Part shown: positions 1 to 9,400 of the stretch, one piece after another
Position numbering within the stretch: the stretch's first letter is position 1
How the letters are laid out: the number at the start of each line of letters is the position of its first letter
Source of the DNA: JAUNSR01 sp036655355
Lineage (GTDB): Bacteria; Bacteroidota; Bacteroidia; Bacteroidales; JAUNSR01
DNA length: 64,000 bases
NCBI GenBank assembly: GCA_036655355.1
Contig: JAVVQG010000002.1
Coordinates: forward strand, 1-64,000
Direction: 5' to 3'
Notes under the pieces: generated by a model
Databases searched by the model: none
Told to the model about the DNA's origin: nothing
The model's input: the letters and a program-made list of their open reading frames with translations, nothing else
Program-made: the position numbers and the translations under genes

Positions 1-96
1 TGGACGCAAATTTAACTATTTTGGAACGATCCCCCAACTTTTACAGGTGAGCCATTAAAACGACACGGGATGGGAATGGTTTAGAAAGGAAGGAAT

Positions 97-136
97 AAAA
101 AAAAAAGCCCTGCCGACATATCGTCAGCAGGGCTTT
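97..136 (-). terminator. Rho-independent terminator after tRNA-Arg
   Basis: The arms AGCCCTGC and GCAGGGCT pair across a loop. Read on the minus strand, a run of about ten Ts follows the hairpin. It lies directly downstream of the tRNA-Arg gene and would end that transcript. Confidence 0.85.
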
Positions 137-148
137 GAATGGTTTCTG

Positions 149-222
149 TGATCAGGATGAGATTCGAACTCATGACCCACAGCTTAGAAGGCTGTTGCTC
201 TATCCAGCTGAGCTACCCGACC
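149..222 (-). tRNA. tRNA-Arg (anticodon TCT)
   Basis: A complete 74-nt cloverleaf reads on the minus strand. The acceptor GGTCGGG pairs with CCTGATC with two G-T wobbles, the D arm is GCTC/GAGC, and the anticodon loop CTTCTAA carries TCT. The T loop is TTCGAAT and the discriminator is A. CCA is not encoded. It decodes AGA and probably AGG. A promoter lies upstream at 274-304 and a strong terminator downstream at 97-136, so it is probably its own transcription unit, although it also lies just beyond the tamL stop codon. Confidence 0.95.
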
Positions 223-273
223 ATCCTTTTGCAATGTATTGGGGGAGCAGTAGATTTCCCCTCAATTGCGATG

Positions 274-304
274 CAAAGGTAGTGAATATTTTGAGTCCTG
301 CAAT
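274..304 (-). promoter_or_regulatory. Bacteroides-type promoter for tRNA-Arg
   Basis: On the minus strand, ATTG (304-301) is followed by exactly 19 bp and then TACCTTTG (281-274), a perfect match to the TAnnTTTG -7 box. Transcription would start about 45 nt upstream of the mature tRNA. Confidence 0.7.
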
Positions 305-324
305 AGCTGTGTGAAAAAAATATT

Positions 325-2619
325 TCAAAATGGATACCCCACTGCGAAGTGAAAAGTGTAATTATCCTTATTCCCAGGCTGTTTGATCACCCAAGGTTTT
401 TTACCGATTAAGGCAGGATTATACGCTTTCACACCCATATCCAATCTTAAAATGAAATAATCAAAGTCAAACCGCACACCCATACCGTAAGAAAGAGCTA
501 TCTCTTTATAAAAACGATCCAAAGCGAACGCTCCGCCCGGTTGTCCTTCGTAGTTCTGGATGGTCCACACATTTCCGGCGTCGACGAAACCGGCGAGTTC
601 GAGTTTCCAGAACAAACGGGTGCGATATTCGACGCTCGCATCGAAACGAATATCCCCGCATTGATTGAAATAATCGAATTCCGGATTCTCGGAACGATAT
701 CGTCCCGGCCCAAGCGTACGTACCGACCAGCCGCGCACACTGTTTGCACCACCCGAATAATATCGTTTCTCAAACGGAAGTACCTTGGAGTTGCCATACG
801 GTACGCCTACCCCACCGGCAATGTGAAAGGCAAGTGAGTTCTTTTCACTCAACACCTTGGTGAAAGCGTAATCCGCATCGAATTTCACATATTGCTCGTA
901 ACGCAATCCGAATAGATTATACGCCCCCTCTTTCTTCGGCATGTTAAACATGTTGGAGAAGGAGTAGAGGATATTCCCGGCGAACTCTCCACTCGCGCGA
1001 ATCGTGTAAATATCGAGGTTACGCACTCCCGGTGTGAGATTCGAACGGTAAAACGTATATACCGTGCGCGTTATCAAGTGATCCTTAAAGCTTGAATAAG
1101 TAATGGGGTTCTTATTGATGATACTATCGATAAAAGCTTCCGAGCGATAAGGGAGATACACATAACTGATATCTATCAGATCCAGTGAGTGGCGGTAGCG
1201 GTTGCGGTTGGTCTGCCAATTGTACTTCACTCCTCCACCGGCAATCGTGCGTGTATATTCCGGACGATGCTGGTAACTGTAAGAAGCTTTGAATTCGGTT
1301 GCTGCTCGAATCCGCTTTTTGAAGTCAGACGCCACAAAAGGAAACATGAACTTCGGAAAAGAGAGTCCCGATTCGATCCCGAACTCTGTAAAATTCTTTT
1401 TCACCAGTCCCTCTCCCTCTCCGGTAAGATTTTCATACCCTCCCCGAATCTTGGTCGTAAACGTCTCCGACTCCTTGAATATGTTGCGGTGCTGATAGGT
1501 CAAGGAAGCCGCGAAACCGAGATTTCCGGCCGAATTGGTGCCTTCCAGCTCCGTCTGTATGGATTGGTTCTTACCGGGAGTAAGCAGAATGTAGCAATCC
1601 AACATCCCCTCACGGGTTTTACTCTGCAAGAAGCGAATATTGACATATTTAAGGATCCGCAATCGTGCGAAAGAGCTATATGTTGCGTCAACCTTACGAT
1701 CCGTATACAACTCGCCCGGTTTAATCATGCAATTTTCAACCAATATCTCGTTGGTGAGGTACGGTTTCTTTCCCGAAATAATCTCATACCCATTATACAG
1801 TACGGTATCACGTTCTGCCGATTCCTGGGCGACGTTCATCGGGTCATAGTCGGTTACGAACAAAACACGATCCACACGATACGTGGAATGGGGTACGATT
1901 TTCTCTTGACCGTCCGACAATAAAACACGCTGCGGCAATACATTCAGTTCCAAATCGGTTTTCTTGGAATGGGAGGTTGTATCGGCGGTATAATTGATAA
2001 AATCTTTGTTAAATCCCCAATATCCGCGGTTGCGAAATTTCGTAGTGAGCCGCACACGCTCCTTCTCCAGGATATTGCGGTCTAGTAAATCGCCTTTGCG
2101 GATTAAAGATGCCGCCGAATCCGCTATGACAAGTTGACGCAACGTATCGTTGGGAATGATGTAAGAGAAATTATGGATGACAAAAGGCTCATTTGTTGTC
2201 ACAAAATAGGATACGGCTATTTTCTTTCTCTTCTTCTGCACCTTCACCTGCACCTCGGCATCCACATACCCTTTGTTTGAAAGCATCTTCAGAATCTCTC
2301 GTTCTGAGCGCTCGGTCAATACCGGATCGTAGATTTCGGGAGGAGTACCGGCACGTTGAAGAAAGCGGTTAAACCACTTACTGGTGTCGGAGCCCGCCAG
2401 GTTATACAAATAAAGCGGAAAAGGAATCAATCCGAATGTTTTGTGATTGGGTTCTTGTTTGATATAGGGTTTTATCTCACTTGTCTTTATCGTTTTATTA
2501 TCGGATTGGACGGAAACTTTCCTTACGAGGTATTCCCCTTCCGGAACATACTTGGTAAGGCTGCAAGCACATAACGTGATTAGGATAAAGGATACGAAAG
2601 CAGCGCGCAAAAATCTCAT
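325..2619 (-). CDS. tamL: TamL: BamA/TamA-family outer membrane lipoprotein
   Basis: This 764-residue protein has an N-terminal lipoprotein signal with lipobox L16-C17-A18-C19. POTRA-like repeats fill about residues 30-330 and an Omp85 (surface antigen) beta-barrel occupies the C-terminal half. The barrel contains the family L6-loop motif, read here as GGANSVRGW, near residue 625, and the chain ends in Phe, the usual BAM-recognised terminus. In Bacteroidota, TamL is the lipidated counterpart of TamA and partners TamB in outer membrane or surface protein biogenesis. TamB is not in this window; the gene stands alone, divergent from the rRNA methylase. The family assignment is firm; the exact role is inferred. 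Confidence 0.88.
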   Translation of the reverse strand: MRFLRAAFVSFILITLCACSLTKYVPEGEYLVRKVSVQSDNKTIKTSEIKPYIKQEPNHKTFGLIPFPLYLYNLAGSDTSKWFNRFLQRAGTPPEIYDPVLTERSEREILKMLSNKGYVDAEVQVKVQKKRKKIAVSYFVTTNEPFVIHNFSYIIPNDTLRQLVIADSAASLIRKGDLLDRNILEKERVRLTTKFRNRGYWGFNKDFINYTADTTSHSKKTDLELNVLPQRVLLSDGQEKIVPHSTYRVDRVLFVTDYDPMNVAQESAERDTVLYNGYEIISGKKPYLTNEILVENCMIKPGELYTDRKVDATYSSFARLRILKYVNIRFLQSKTREGMLDCYILLTPGKNQSIQTELEGTNSAGNLGFAASLTYQHRNIFKESETFTTKIRGGYENLTGEGEGLVKKNFTEFGIESGLSFPKFMFPFVASDFKKRIRAATEFKASYSYQHRPEYTRTIAGGGVKYNWQTNRNRYRHSLDLIDISYVYLPYRSEAFIDSIINKNPITYSSFKDHLITRTVYTFYRSNLTPGVRNLDIYTIRASGEFAGNILYSFSNMFNMPKKEGAYNLFGLRYEQYVKFDADYAFTKVLSEKNSLAFHIAGGVGVPYGNSKVLPFEKRYYSGGANSVRGWSVRTLGPGRYRSENPEFDYFNQCGDIRFDASVEYRTRLFWKLELAGFVDAGNVWTIQNYEGQPGGAFALDRFYKEIALSYGMGVRFDFDYFILRLDMGVKAYNPALIGKKPWVIKQPGNKDNYTFHFAVGYPF

Positions 2620-2655
2620 ACGTGGAGAAAGGGTTATAAAATGTGATTCGAATTA

Positions 2656-2691
2656 CAAAGATAAGTTTTTCGGGTTTTCTTTGTAGCTTTG
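2656..2691. promoter_or_regulatory. Divergent -7 boxes for tamL and the SpoU methylase
   Basis: On the minus strand TATCTTTG (2663-2656) points at tamL. On the plus strand TAGCTTTG (2684-2691) points at the methylase. Both fit TAnnTTTG exactly; neither has a clear TTTG at -33. Confidence 0.55.
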
Positions 2692-2713
2692 CATTTGAAT
2701 AATTCGGAATCGT

Positions 2714-3466
2714 ATGTTATTATCCAAGAACAAAATAAAATTCATTAAATCACTCGAACTGAAGAAGAACCGCAAAGAAGCGGGACTCTTTGTTGCGGAG
2801 GGGAATAAACTCGTGAATGACAACCTGCCTTTCATGAAGTGCGAAACGCTTATCGCCACTCCCGAATGGTATGCTTCCAACCCCGACGCGAAAGCTCCGG
2901 AGCGAATTACCGTAACGCGGGAGGAGCTCTCGAAAGTGAGTTTTCTGAAATCGCCGCAAGAGGTGATGGGTGTATTCAGACAACCAGTTTATACGCTTGA
3001 TCCCAACCAACTTAACGAGCAACTAAGCTTGGTATTAGACACGGTTCAGGATCCCGGCAACCTGGGTACAATCATCCGTTTAGCAGATTGGTTCGGCATT
3101 GAACACATCATCTGTTCACCGGAAACGGTAGATTGCTTCAGTCCTAAAACCGTACAGGCCACCATGGGCGCTATCGCCCGCGTGAAGGTTCATTATACAC
3201 CCCTAATCCCATTTCTCAAGGCAATGGGCGATGTACCGGTATATGGAACATTTCTAGAGGGCAAGAACATCTATTCGGAAGCGCTTTCTCAAACGGGACT
3301 GATCGTGATGGGGAACGAAGGGAAAGGAATTAGTCCCGATCTTCGGCCCTACATCTCAAAAGAGTTGCATATTCCAAGTTATCCGTTGGAACGGGAAACA
3401 TCGGAGTCTTTAAACGTAGCGATCGCCACTTCGATTATCTGTGCCGAATTCCGCAGAAGATCATAA
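2714..3466 (+). CDS. TrmH/SpoU-family RNA 2'-O-methyltransferase
   Basis: This 250-residue SPOUT enzyme transfers a methyl group from S-adenosylmethionine to a ribose 2'-OH in structured RNA. A substrate-binding domain occupies roughly residues 1-95. The SpoU domain follows, with DTVQDPGNLGTIIR (motif 1, near residue 110), VMGNEGKGIS (motif 2, near 195) and SLNVAIATSI (motif 3, near 230), the last two forming the trefoil-knot SAM site. It resembles RlmB/TsnR-type 23S rRNA methylases, but the sequence does not identify the modified nucleotide. It is a single gene, divergent from tamL, ending in a shared bidirectional terminator. Confidence 0.88.
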   Translation: MLLSKNKIKFIKSLELKKNRKEAGLFVAEGNKLVNDNLPFMKCETLIATPEWYASNPDAKAPERITVTREELSKVSFLKSPQEVMGVFRQPVYTLDPNQLNEQLSLVLDTVQDPGNLGTIIRLADWFGIEHIICSPETVDCFSPKTVQATMGAIARVKVHYTPLIPFLKAMGDVPVYGTFLEGKNIYSEALSQTGLIVMGNEGKGISPDLRPYISKELHIPSYPLERETSESLNVAIATSIICAEFRRRS

Positions 3467-3515
3467 ACGAACAACGCCGGCTTCGGATAATCCCGAAGCC
3501 GGCGTTGTTCGTTTA
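3464..3515. terminator. Bidirectional terminator containing both stop codons
   Basis: Perfect 23-bp arms (3464-3486 and 3493-3515) enclose a 6-nt loop. The outermost three bases of each arm are the TAA stop codons of the two convergent genes. The stem core includes GCCGGCTTCGG. No long T-tract follows on either side, so it may act in termination, in mRNA 3'-end stabilisation, or both. Confidence 0.75.
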
Positions 3516-3803
3516 TTTCAGAAGCTTAGTCCTGGTCTGCGATGTCTCACATCCGGCAAGCAGATCGAAAGGATAATATTGCCACACCGAAATCTTTTCC
3601 CCGGGAGTGACCGCGCACGAATTATCACAAGGGGCGCCACAAGGCACCAAGCGCAACATTCCGTCAAAGAAACGGGTGAACGGAGTCTCCCTGTTCAGGG
3701 GAATGATCTCCTGCAATACGGAGTGTTCATCCACAAGCACAATCGCACTTTTATATTCCTGATCCCCCACTTTAATAAGATGGGCGGCAAATCCCTCCTT
3801 CAT
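3513..3803 (-). CDS. Small Cys-containing protein of unknown function
   Basis: I do not recognise this 96-residue protein. It has no signal peptide or membrane segment. Visible features are a CGAPCDNSC segment (Cys-x3-Cys-x3-Cys) in the middle and one further Cys near the C-terminus (AGCETS), which could bind a metal. It begins six bases after the DUF4296 lipoprotein stop codon, so it is probably the last gene of the dksA-lspA-DUF4296 unit. Start and reading frame are supported by this tight spacing and by the stop codon lying inside the terminator arm. Confidence 0.65.
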   Translation of the reverse strand: MKEGFAAHLIKVGDQEYKSAIVLVDEHSVLQEIIPLNRETPFTRFFDGMLRLVPCGAPCDNSCAVTPGEKISVWQYYPFDLLAGCETSQTRTKLLK

Positions 3804-3809
3804 GTGAAT

Positions 3810-4727
3810 TTATTGTTTTATTTGTTGTTCCTGAAGCGTATCCGGCTGAAGCATCTCTTTCTTTGCTCCGGCAATTGAATCTGCAACTCCTGCCGCTATC
3901 GAATCTCCGCTTACCGCTATTGAATCACCACTTATCGCTGCCGAATCGGCTACGATCTCCGGTATACGGTTTCTTTGACGCAACATCGTGAAATCCTCAA
4001 TATAAATCGGCATAAGCAACGAGTCCCTCACAGGTATAATCGTAATATTGGCGAAGAGATCGCCCCCACGGGTGTATTTATCCGAACGGAATCCCAGGGT
4101 GAGTTCCCCTTCATGCGAAACAAACTGCTCCTCGAGTCGGAGGATCTTCCCTTGTGAACGCAACCCCAGCGTAACCCTTGTCTTCGCTATCGAATCGGCC
4201 GGAATATTCACAAAACGCATGCTCCAACCAATCGTATCCTTCTCCTTGAAATTCGAGTCGATACGGATTTCAAAATCGCGACTCGTAGTCAATAACGCAG
4301 GGTCTAGAATGAGTTGTTTTGAAAAACGCCAGATATCCACACTGTCGCCGACGGGAGTGAGCAATGATTTCTCATAAGCCAGTAACACCTCCTTGGCTAC
4401 AAGATTACGCTCCTCCAATTGTTTGATCACGCGCGAATACACCTTCATGTATTGGTCGAGGTGAGCGCCATACCACCCCATCGAACTATCGAATTGAGTC
4501 TGCGTGATGTGATGCTTTTCAAGTACCCCTTTCATCACGGCCTGACGGCTTTCCTGTGAGCGGAAATCTTGTCCCCTTTCCTCCATTACTCCTTCGGCCA
4601 GATGCACATCCAGCAACACCTCTTCCATCTGTTTCCGGTCAAGAACCCCCTCGGGAGTTCGGTTACAGGAAAGAAGCAAAAAAGAAACGAAGAGAAAGAA
4701 AGGATATAATATTCTGTTCATAATCAT
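3810..4727 (-). CDS. DUF4296 domain lipoprotein
   Basis: This 305-residue protein has a hydrophobic N-terminus ending in a lipobox-like LLLSC (Cys near residue 21), so it is probably a lipoprotein. The DUF4296 helical domain follows at about residues 30-115. The middle is beta-rich. The C-terminal ~50 residues are low complexity, with three to four copies of a (S)GDSIA-type repeat. It overlaps lspA by four bases (ATGA-type junction), so the two are translationally coupled. DUF4296 proteins regularly lie next to lspA in Bacteroidales; no function is established. Confidence 0.8.
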   Translation of the reverse strand: MIMNRILYPFFLFVSFLLLSCNRTPEGVLDRKQMEEVLLDVHLAEGVMEERGQDFRSQESRQAVMKGVLEKHHITQTQFDSSMGWYGAHLDQYMKVYSRVIKQLEERNLVAKEVLLAYEKSLLTPVGDSVDIWRFSKQLILDPALLTTSRDFEIRIDSNFKEKDTIGWSMRFVNIPADSIAKTRVTLGLRSQGKILRLEEQFVSHEGELTLGFRSDKYTRGGDLFANITIIPVRDSLLMPIYIEDFTMLRQRNRIPEIVADSAAISGDSIAVSGDSIAAGVADSIAGAKKEMLQPDTLQEQQIKQ

Positions 4728-5377
4728 GCTTTCTTCTGAGATGACGATTCTTTCTGCGCTTTCTTCTTATCGTCGTTATCGAAAAGATTACGGTAAAAGA
4801 TAAACAATAGCGCCACTCCTACGGTAATAGCTGAATCGGCGATATTAAAGATCGGACGGAAAAACAGAAACTCCTCCCCGCCTACAAACGGCATCCATTC
4901 GGGCCAATTGAAACGGAACAACGGGAAATAAAGCATATCTACCACTTTTCCGTAGAAAAACGGCGCATAGCCGCCTCCTTCGGGAAACATAGTAGCAACC
5001 TGACCGTAACTGTTGCTAAAGATCCGGCCATAAAAAATCGAATCTATAATATTCCCGGCTGCTCCGGCAATAATCAAAGAGAGACACGCAATGAAGCCGG
5101 TAGCGGCTTTCCGCTTAATGCATCTCCACAGATAATAACTGAAACCACCCACCGCAACGATGCGAAAGAGAGTCAGGAAAAGCTTACTTCCTAATTCTAT
5201 ACCATAGGCCATACCGTTATTTTCGGTGAAATAGATAAAGAACCATGGTGTGATTTCGAAACTCTGATGCATGGTCATGTGCGTTTTGATCCAGATCTTT
5301 GACGCCTGATCAACCAACAACACCAGAAAAATGATAAGCAGGGCCAACTGCCCTTTGGTTAGTTTCAATTTGCTCAT
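4724..5377 (-). CDS. lspA: Lipoprotein signal peptidase (signal peptidase II)
   Basis: An inner-membrane aspartyl protease that cleaves prolipoprotein signal peptides in front of the lipidated Cys. Four membrane segments are visible. The catalytic motifs are FTENNGMAYG (family FxxNxGxAFG) and FNIADSAITVG, which holds the second aspartate. At about 217 residues it is longer than the E. coli enzyme because of an insert before the last membrane segment, as is common in Bacteroidota. I chose the ATG at 5377 (MSKLKLTKG) because it matches the family N-terminus and follows a -7 box at 5424-5431; an in-frame ATG at 5404 would add nine residues. Confidence 0.93.
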   Translation of the reverse strand: MSKLKLTKGQLALLIIFLVLLVDQASKIWIKTHMTMHQSFEITPWFFIYFTENNGMAYGIELGSKLFLTLFRIVAVGGFSYYLWRCIKRKAATGFIACLSLIIAGAAGNIIDSIFYGRIFSNSYGQVATMFPEGGGYAPFFYGKVVDMLYFPLFRFNWPEWMPFVGGEEFLFFRPIFNIADSAITVGVALLFIFYRNLFDNDDKKKAQKESSSQKKA

Positions 5378-5423
5378 ATAGGGTATTAAAAAATAATTCG
5401 ACACTTTTATAATCGCCGATGTG

Positions 5424-5431
5424 CAAATTTA
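5424..5431 (-). promoter_or_regulatory. -7 box for lspA operon
   Basis: TAAATTTG on the minus strand fits TAnnTTTG exactly and lies about 45 bp upstream of the chosen lspA start. It lets lspA be transcribed independently of the dksA-like gene. No clear -33 box is visible. Confidence 0.45.
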
Positions 5432-5467
5432 TAAAAATGTCGAATTAAAACGGTACATCAGGAGTGT

Positions 5468-5848
5468 TTACTTTCGCTCCTGTTTCTTAGCATCTATACA
5501 TAAAGTTGCATGCGGAACGGCTTTGAGACGCTCCTTCGGAATTAATTTTCCGGTTTCACGACAAATTCCGTAAGTTTTATTTTCGATGCGCACCAAAGCT
5601 GCGCGAAGGTGCTGAATAAATTTCATCTGACGTTGCGCTAATTGACCTGCCTCTTCTTTCGTTAAGGTTGTGGCCCCCTCTTCAAGCACCTTAAAGGTAG
5701 GAGCTGTATCCGAAACATCATTCCCGTCTGTATTCATCACCGTTGCCTTAAGCAATTCATAATCCTTGTAAGCTTTATCCAACTTATCAGTGATGATTGA
5801 TTTGAATTCCTCTAGCTCTGTGTCTGAATAGCGTGTTTTTTCTGTCAT
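5468..5848 (-). CDS. DksA/TraR-family RNA polymerase-binding regulator
   Basis: This 126-residue protein has an N-terminal helical (coiled-coil) region and a C-terminal zinc-finger region of the TraR/DksA family. Family members insert into the RNA polymerase secondary channel and modulate the stringent response. Only two of the four zinc cysteines remain: the first pair reads CRET and the second CIDA, where the family has CxxC. This is common in Bacteroidota and suggests a fold held without zinc, or with altered metal binding. It lies between ileS and lspA, the usual Bacteroidales order. Confidence 0.85.
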   Translation of the reverse strand: MTEKTRYSDTELEEFKSIITDKLDKAYKDYELLKATVMNTDGNDVSDTAPTFKVLEEGATTLTKEEAGQLAQRQMKFIQHLRAALVRIENKTYGICRETGKLIPKERLKAVPHATLCIDAKKQERK

Positions 5849-6211
5849 CGCCTTTTTGATTTAAATAGTTTAAAAAGAAACAAAAACAAATGTGTTTTGT
5901 TCGATTGTCTTCAATAATATAAAATATACTCCGAAATCGAACCAACACCCGAAAGATGTTTGAGCCTACATCGCATCCGTTGTTAATTATTAGATGCAAG
6001 ATCAAACAGCTTCTTAATTTATCATTAAGTCAGCTTTCCCTTAGCGAGATTAAGCGCGAAATTATAAAATTGTTTGGTGTTTACAAATTTTCACAGAGCA
6101 ATTAATAAATTAATTTTATTTGGCGCGGTTTTCAAATTCTAAATCGCACGATCCGATCGCGCCCAATTCCTGCACATTTGCGTCATCGTAGGAGAAAACT
6201 GCAACCGGATG

Positions 6212-6374
6212 CCTATAAAAAGGTATCGAAACCGCGGTTACACGCAAGTTTAAGCGAGGTTACACGATAGTTCAAGCGAGGTTACACGAAGGTTCAACCC
6301 CGGGTTCACACGTTTTTTATAGGAATAGGATGGCTTTTTATAGGAATGGAACCGATTTTTATAGGGATGGAAAC
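6212..6374. repeat. Two arrays of degenerate 21-22-bp units between ileS and the dksA-like gene
   Basis: The 620-bp gap between ileS and the dksA-like gene contains no gene. Array 1 (about 6234-6313) repeats a unit like CGAGGTTACACGATAGTTCAA three to four times. Array 2 (about 6313-6374) repeats TTTTTATAGGAATGGAA-like units three times with a 21-bp period. CCTATAAAAA at 6212-6221 is an inverted copy of the start of array 2. The remainder of the gap (5849-6211) is AT-rich and shows nothing I can name. Confidence 0.7.
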
Positions 6375-6422
6375 AAAAAAAGAGACTGTCTCATTCATCG
6401 AAATGAATTTAAGACAGTCTCC
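6374..6422 (-). terminator. Terminator downstream of ileS
   Basis: The arms GAGACTGTCT (6382-6391) and AGACAGTCTC (6412-6421) pair, with an inner ATTCAT/ATGAAT stem. A seven-base T-tract follows on the minus strand, 47 bp past the ileS stop codon. Confidence 0.88.
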
Positions 6423-6468
6423 TTATGATTGAGATTTCACCTCACCCCGAAAGGTGGGCAAAAACGAA

Positions 6469-9400
6469 TTATGCTTTAATTACATCGGCAAATAAACTGA
6501 AGCCGTCAAACTCCAACTCTACCGCTGATTCTGAAACTTCGCCGAGTTCAACGTTATTGGCAAGAACCTGAGCTGCGATATATTGTTTATACGCTTCGAT
6601 CGCTTCATCCGTAAGTTCATTACGCGAAACCTTCACATCAATCTTATCCGTGATTTCGAATCCACTTGATTTACGGATATTCTGAATACGGTTTACCATT
6701 TCGCGAGCGATTCCCTCTTTACGAAGTTCATCCGTAATGGTAATATCCATCGCAATCGTCAAGCGACCTTCATTGGCAACCAACCATCCCGGAATATCCT
6801 CTGAGATGATCTCCACGTCAGAAGTCAACACCTCTGCAGGCGTACCGTTCACATCCAATACATAGCTTCCCGCTTTCTCGAATTTAGCGATCTCTTCTTG
6901 CGGAAGTTCAACCAGCAACGCAGCGATCTGCTTCATGATTTTTCCGTAACGAGGTCCGAGTTTTTTGAAATCCGGTTTGATACGTTTCACAAGAATTCCG
7001 GCTGCATTGTCCACAAACTTCATCTCTTTCACGTTCACTTCGCTAAGGATCAAACCTTTTACAGCTTCAACATCCTGTTTCTGCTGCTCATCAAGAACCG
7101 GAACCATCAATACGCTCAACGGCTGACGAACCTTGATATTCACTTTACGGCGAAGCGCAAGTACCATTGACGTGATATCCTGTGCGATCTGCATTCTGCG
7201 TTCCAACGCTTCATCCGTCAGCGCTTCATCCGCAACCGGGAAAAGTGCCAGGTGAACCGATTTCTCCGTACCGCGACCGGTAGCGGCGATCAGGTCTGAA
7301 TACAGCTGATCCGCAAAGAACGGCGCAATCGGAGCCATCAGTTTCGCTACGGTTTCAAGACAAGTATAAAGTGTCTGATAAGCAGACAATTTATCTTTCG
7401 TCATCTCACCGCCCCAGAAACGTTTACGATTCAAACGAACATACCAGTTTGAAAGATTATCATTCACGAAATCAGAAATAGCACGTCCCGCGCGAGTCGG
7501 TTCATAGCTATTCAAGTTATCGTCAACCTCTTTCACCAATGTATTCAATACGGAAATAATCCAACGGTCGATTTCGGGACGTTCGTTCACCGGAATCTCA
7601 GCTTCACTGAATGTGAATCCGTCAACATTCGCGTAAAGCGCAAAGAACGAATAGGTATTATACAATGTACCGAAGAATTTACGACGAACCTCTTCGATAC
7701 CTTCTGTATCGAATTTCAGATTATCCCATGGAGATGCATTTGTAATCATATACCAACGCAACGGATCTGAACCGAATTTATCAATTGTCTCAAACGGATC
7801 TACGGCATTTCCGAGACGTTTTGACATCTTGTTTCCATTCTTATCCAATACCAGACCATTCGAGATTACCGCTTTATAAGAAACGGAATCGAAGATCATC
7901 GTTGCGATCGCATGAAGGGTAAAGAACCATCCGCGGGTCTGGTCAACACCTTCTGCGATAAAATCAGCCGGATACACCTCTTTATTATCAAAGATCTCTT
8001 TGTTTTCGAACGGATAATGCAGCTGAGCATAAGGCATCGCGCCGGAGTCAAACCACACGTCGATCAAATCACTTTCGCGTTTCATCGGTTTTCCCGACGG
8101 CGAAATCAATGTGATGTCATCAACGAACGGACGGTGCAGGTCAATGCGATCGTAATTTTCCTGAGTCATCACACCCGGCTGGAAAGATGCAAACGGGTTG
8201 ATTTCCATCAAACCTGCCGCAACAGCTTTCTCAATCTCAGTGTATAGCTCCTCTACAGAACCGATGCAGATCTCTTCCAAACCATCTTCCGTTCTCCAGA
8301 TCGGAAGCGGTGTACCCCAGTAACGAGAACGCGAAAGGTTCCAGTCCTGCAGGTTTTCCAACCATTTACCAAAACGACCCGACCCGGTTGAAGCCGGTTT
8401 CCAGTTGATGGTGTTATTGAGTTCAATCATGCGCTCGCGGCAAGCTGTGGTTTTAATAAACCAGCTGTCAAGCGGATAGTAAAGAACCGGTTTGTCAGTT
8501 CTCCAACAATGCGGATAACTGTGTGTATGTTTCTCGATTTTGAAAGCCTGATCTTTCTGTTTCAGCATCACGGCGATATCCACATCAAGTGTAGCATCGT
8601 TATCCGTCAATGTATCGTCATACGCATTCTTCACATAACGTCCGGCGAATTCATTATACGCCTCAACATTCATGTTCGCAGCTACGAATTCCGGATCCAA
8701 GTCTTCGATGCGATAGAAACGGCCCGACATATCCACCATCGGACGACGGTTTCCGTCTTTATCGATCATCATCAACGGAGCGATTCCTGCTGTTTTGGCA
8801 ACACGGTCATCATCAGCACCAAAAGTTGGCGCGATGTGTACGATACCGGTACCATCTTCAGTCGTAACGAAATCTCCGGTAATCACCTTGAAGGCGTTCT
8901 CACCCGGATTAACCCAAGGAATCAACTGTTCGTATTCCATTCCTGCAAGATCAGAACCTTTGAATTCTTTGATCACTTTGAACGGAATCAGTTTATCGCC
9001 CGGATTGTAATCTCCCAAAGCCAGTTCAGCTGCTTTCGCGTTGAACAAGCTCAACAAAAGCGGTTTCGCAACAATAACGGTGATCGGTGCGAAGGTGTAC
9101 GGATTGAAACTCTGCACGGCACAGTATTCAATATTCGGACCTACGCAAAGAGCCGTATTTGAAGGCAACGTCCACGGTGTAGTGGTCCAAGCCAAGAAAT
9201 AAGCGTTTCCGTGCTGAGTCAGTTCAGCCGAAGGGTTCTTGATTTTGAACTGAGCGACCATCGTCGTATCCTTCACATCACGGTAACAACCGGGCTGATT
9301 CAACTCATGCGTTGAAAGACCCGTTCCGGCTGCCGGAGAATAAGGCTGAATGGTGTATCCTTTGTAAAGGAAATCTTTGTTATACATCTGTTTCAACAAC

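Noticed and set aside
1189..1923. 244-residue frame antisense to tamL
   Set aside because: It is the shadow of a real gene; codon pattern and composition follow tamL on the other strand.
6212..6374. Possible CRISPR array in the repeats beside ileS
   Set aside because: Units are degenerate, adjoin directly without variable spacers of constant length, and no cas gene is near.
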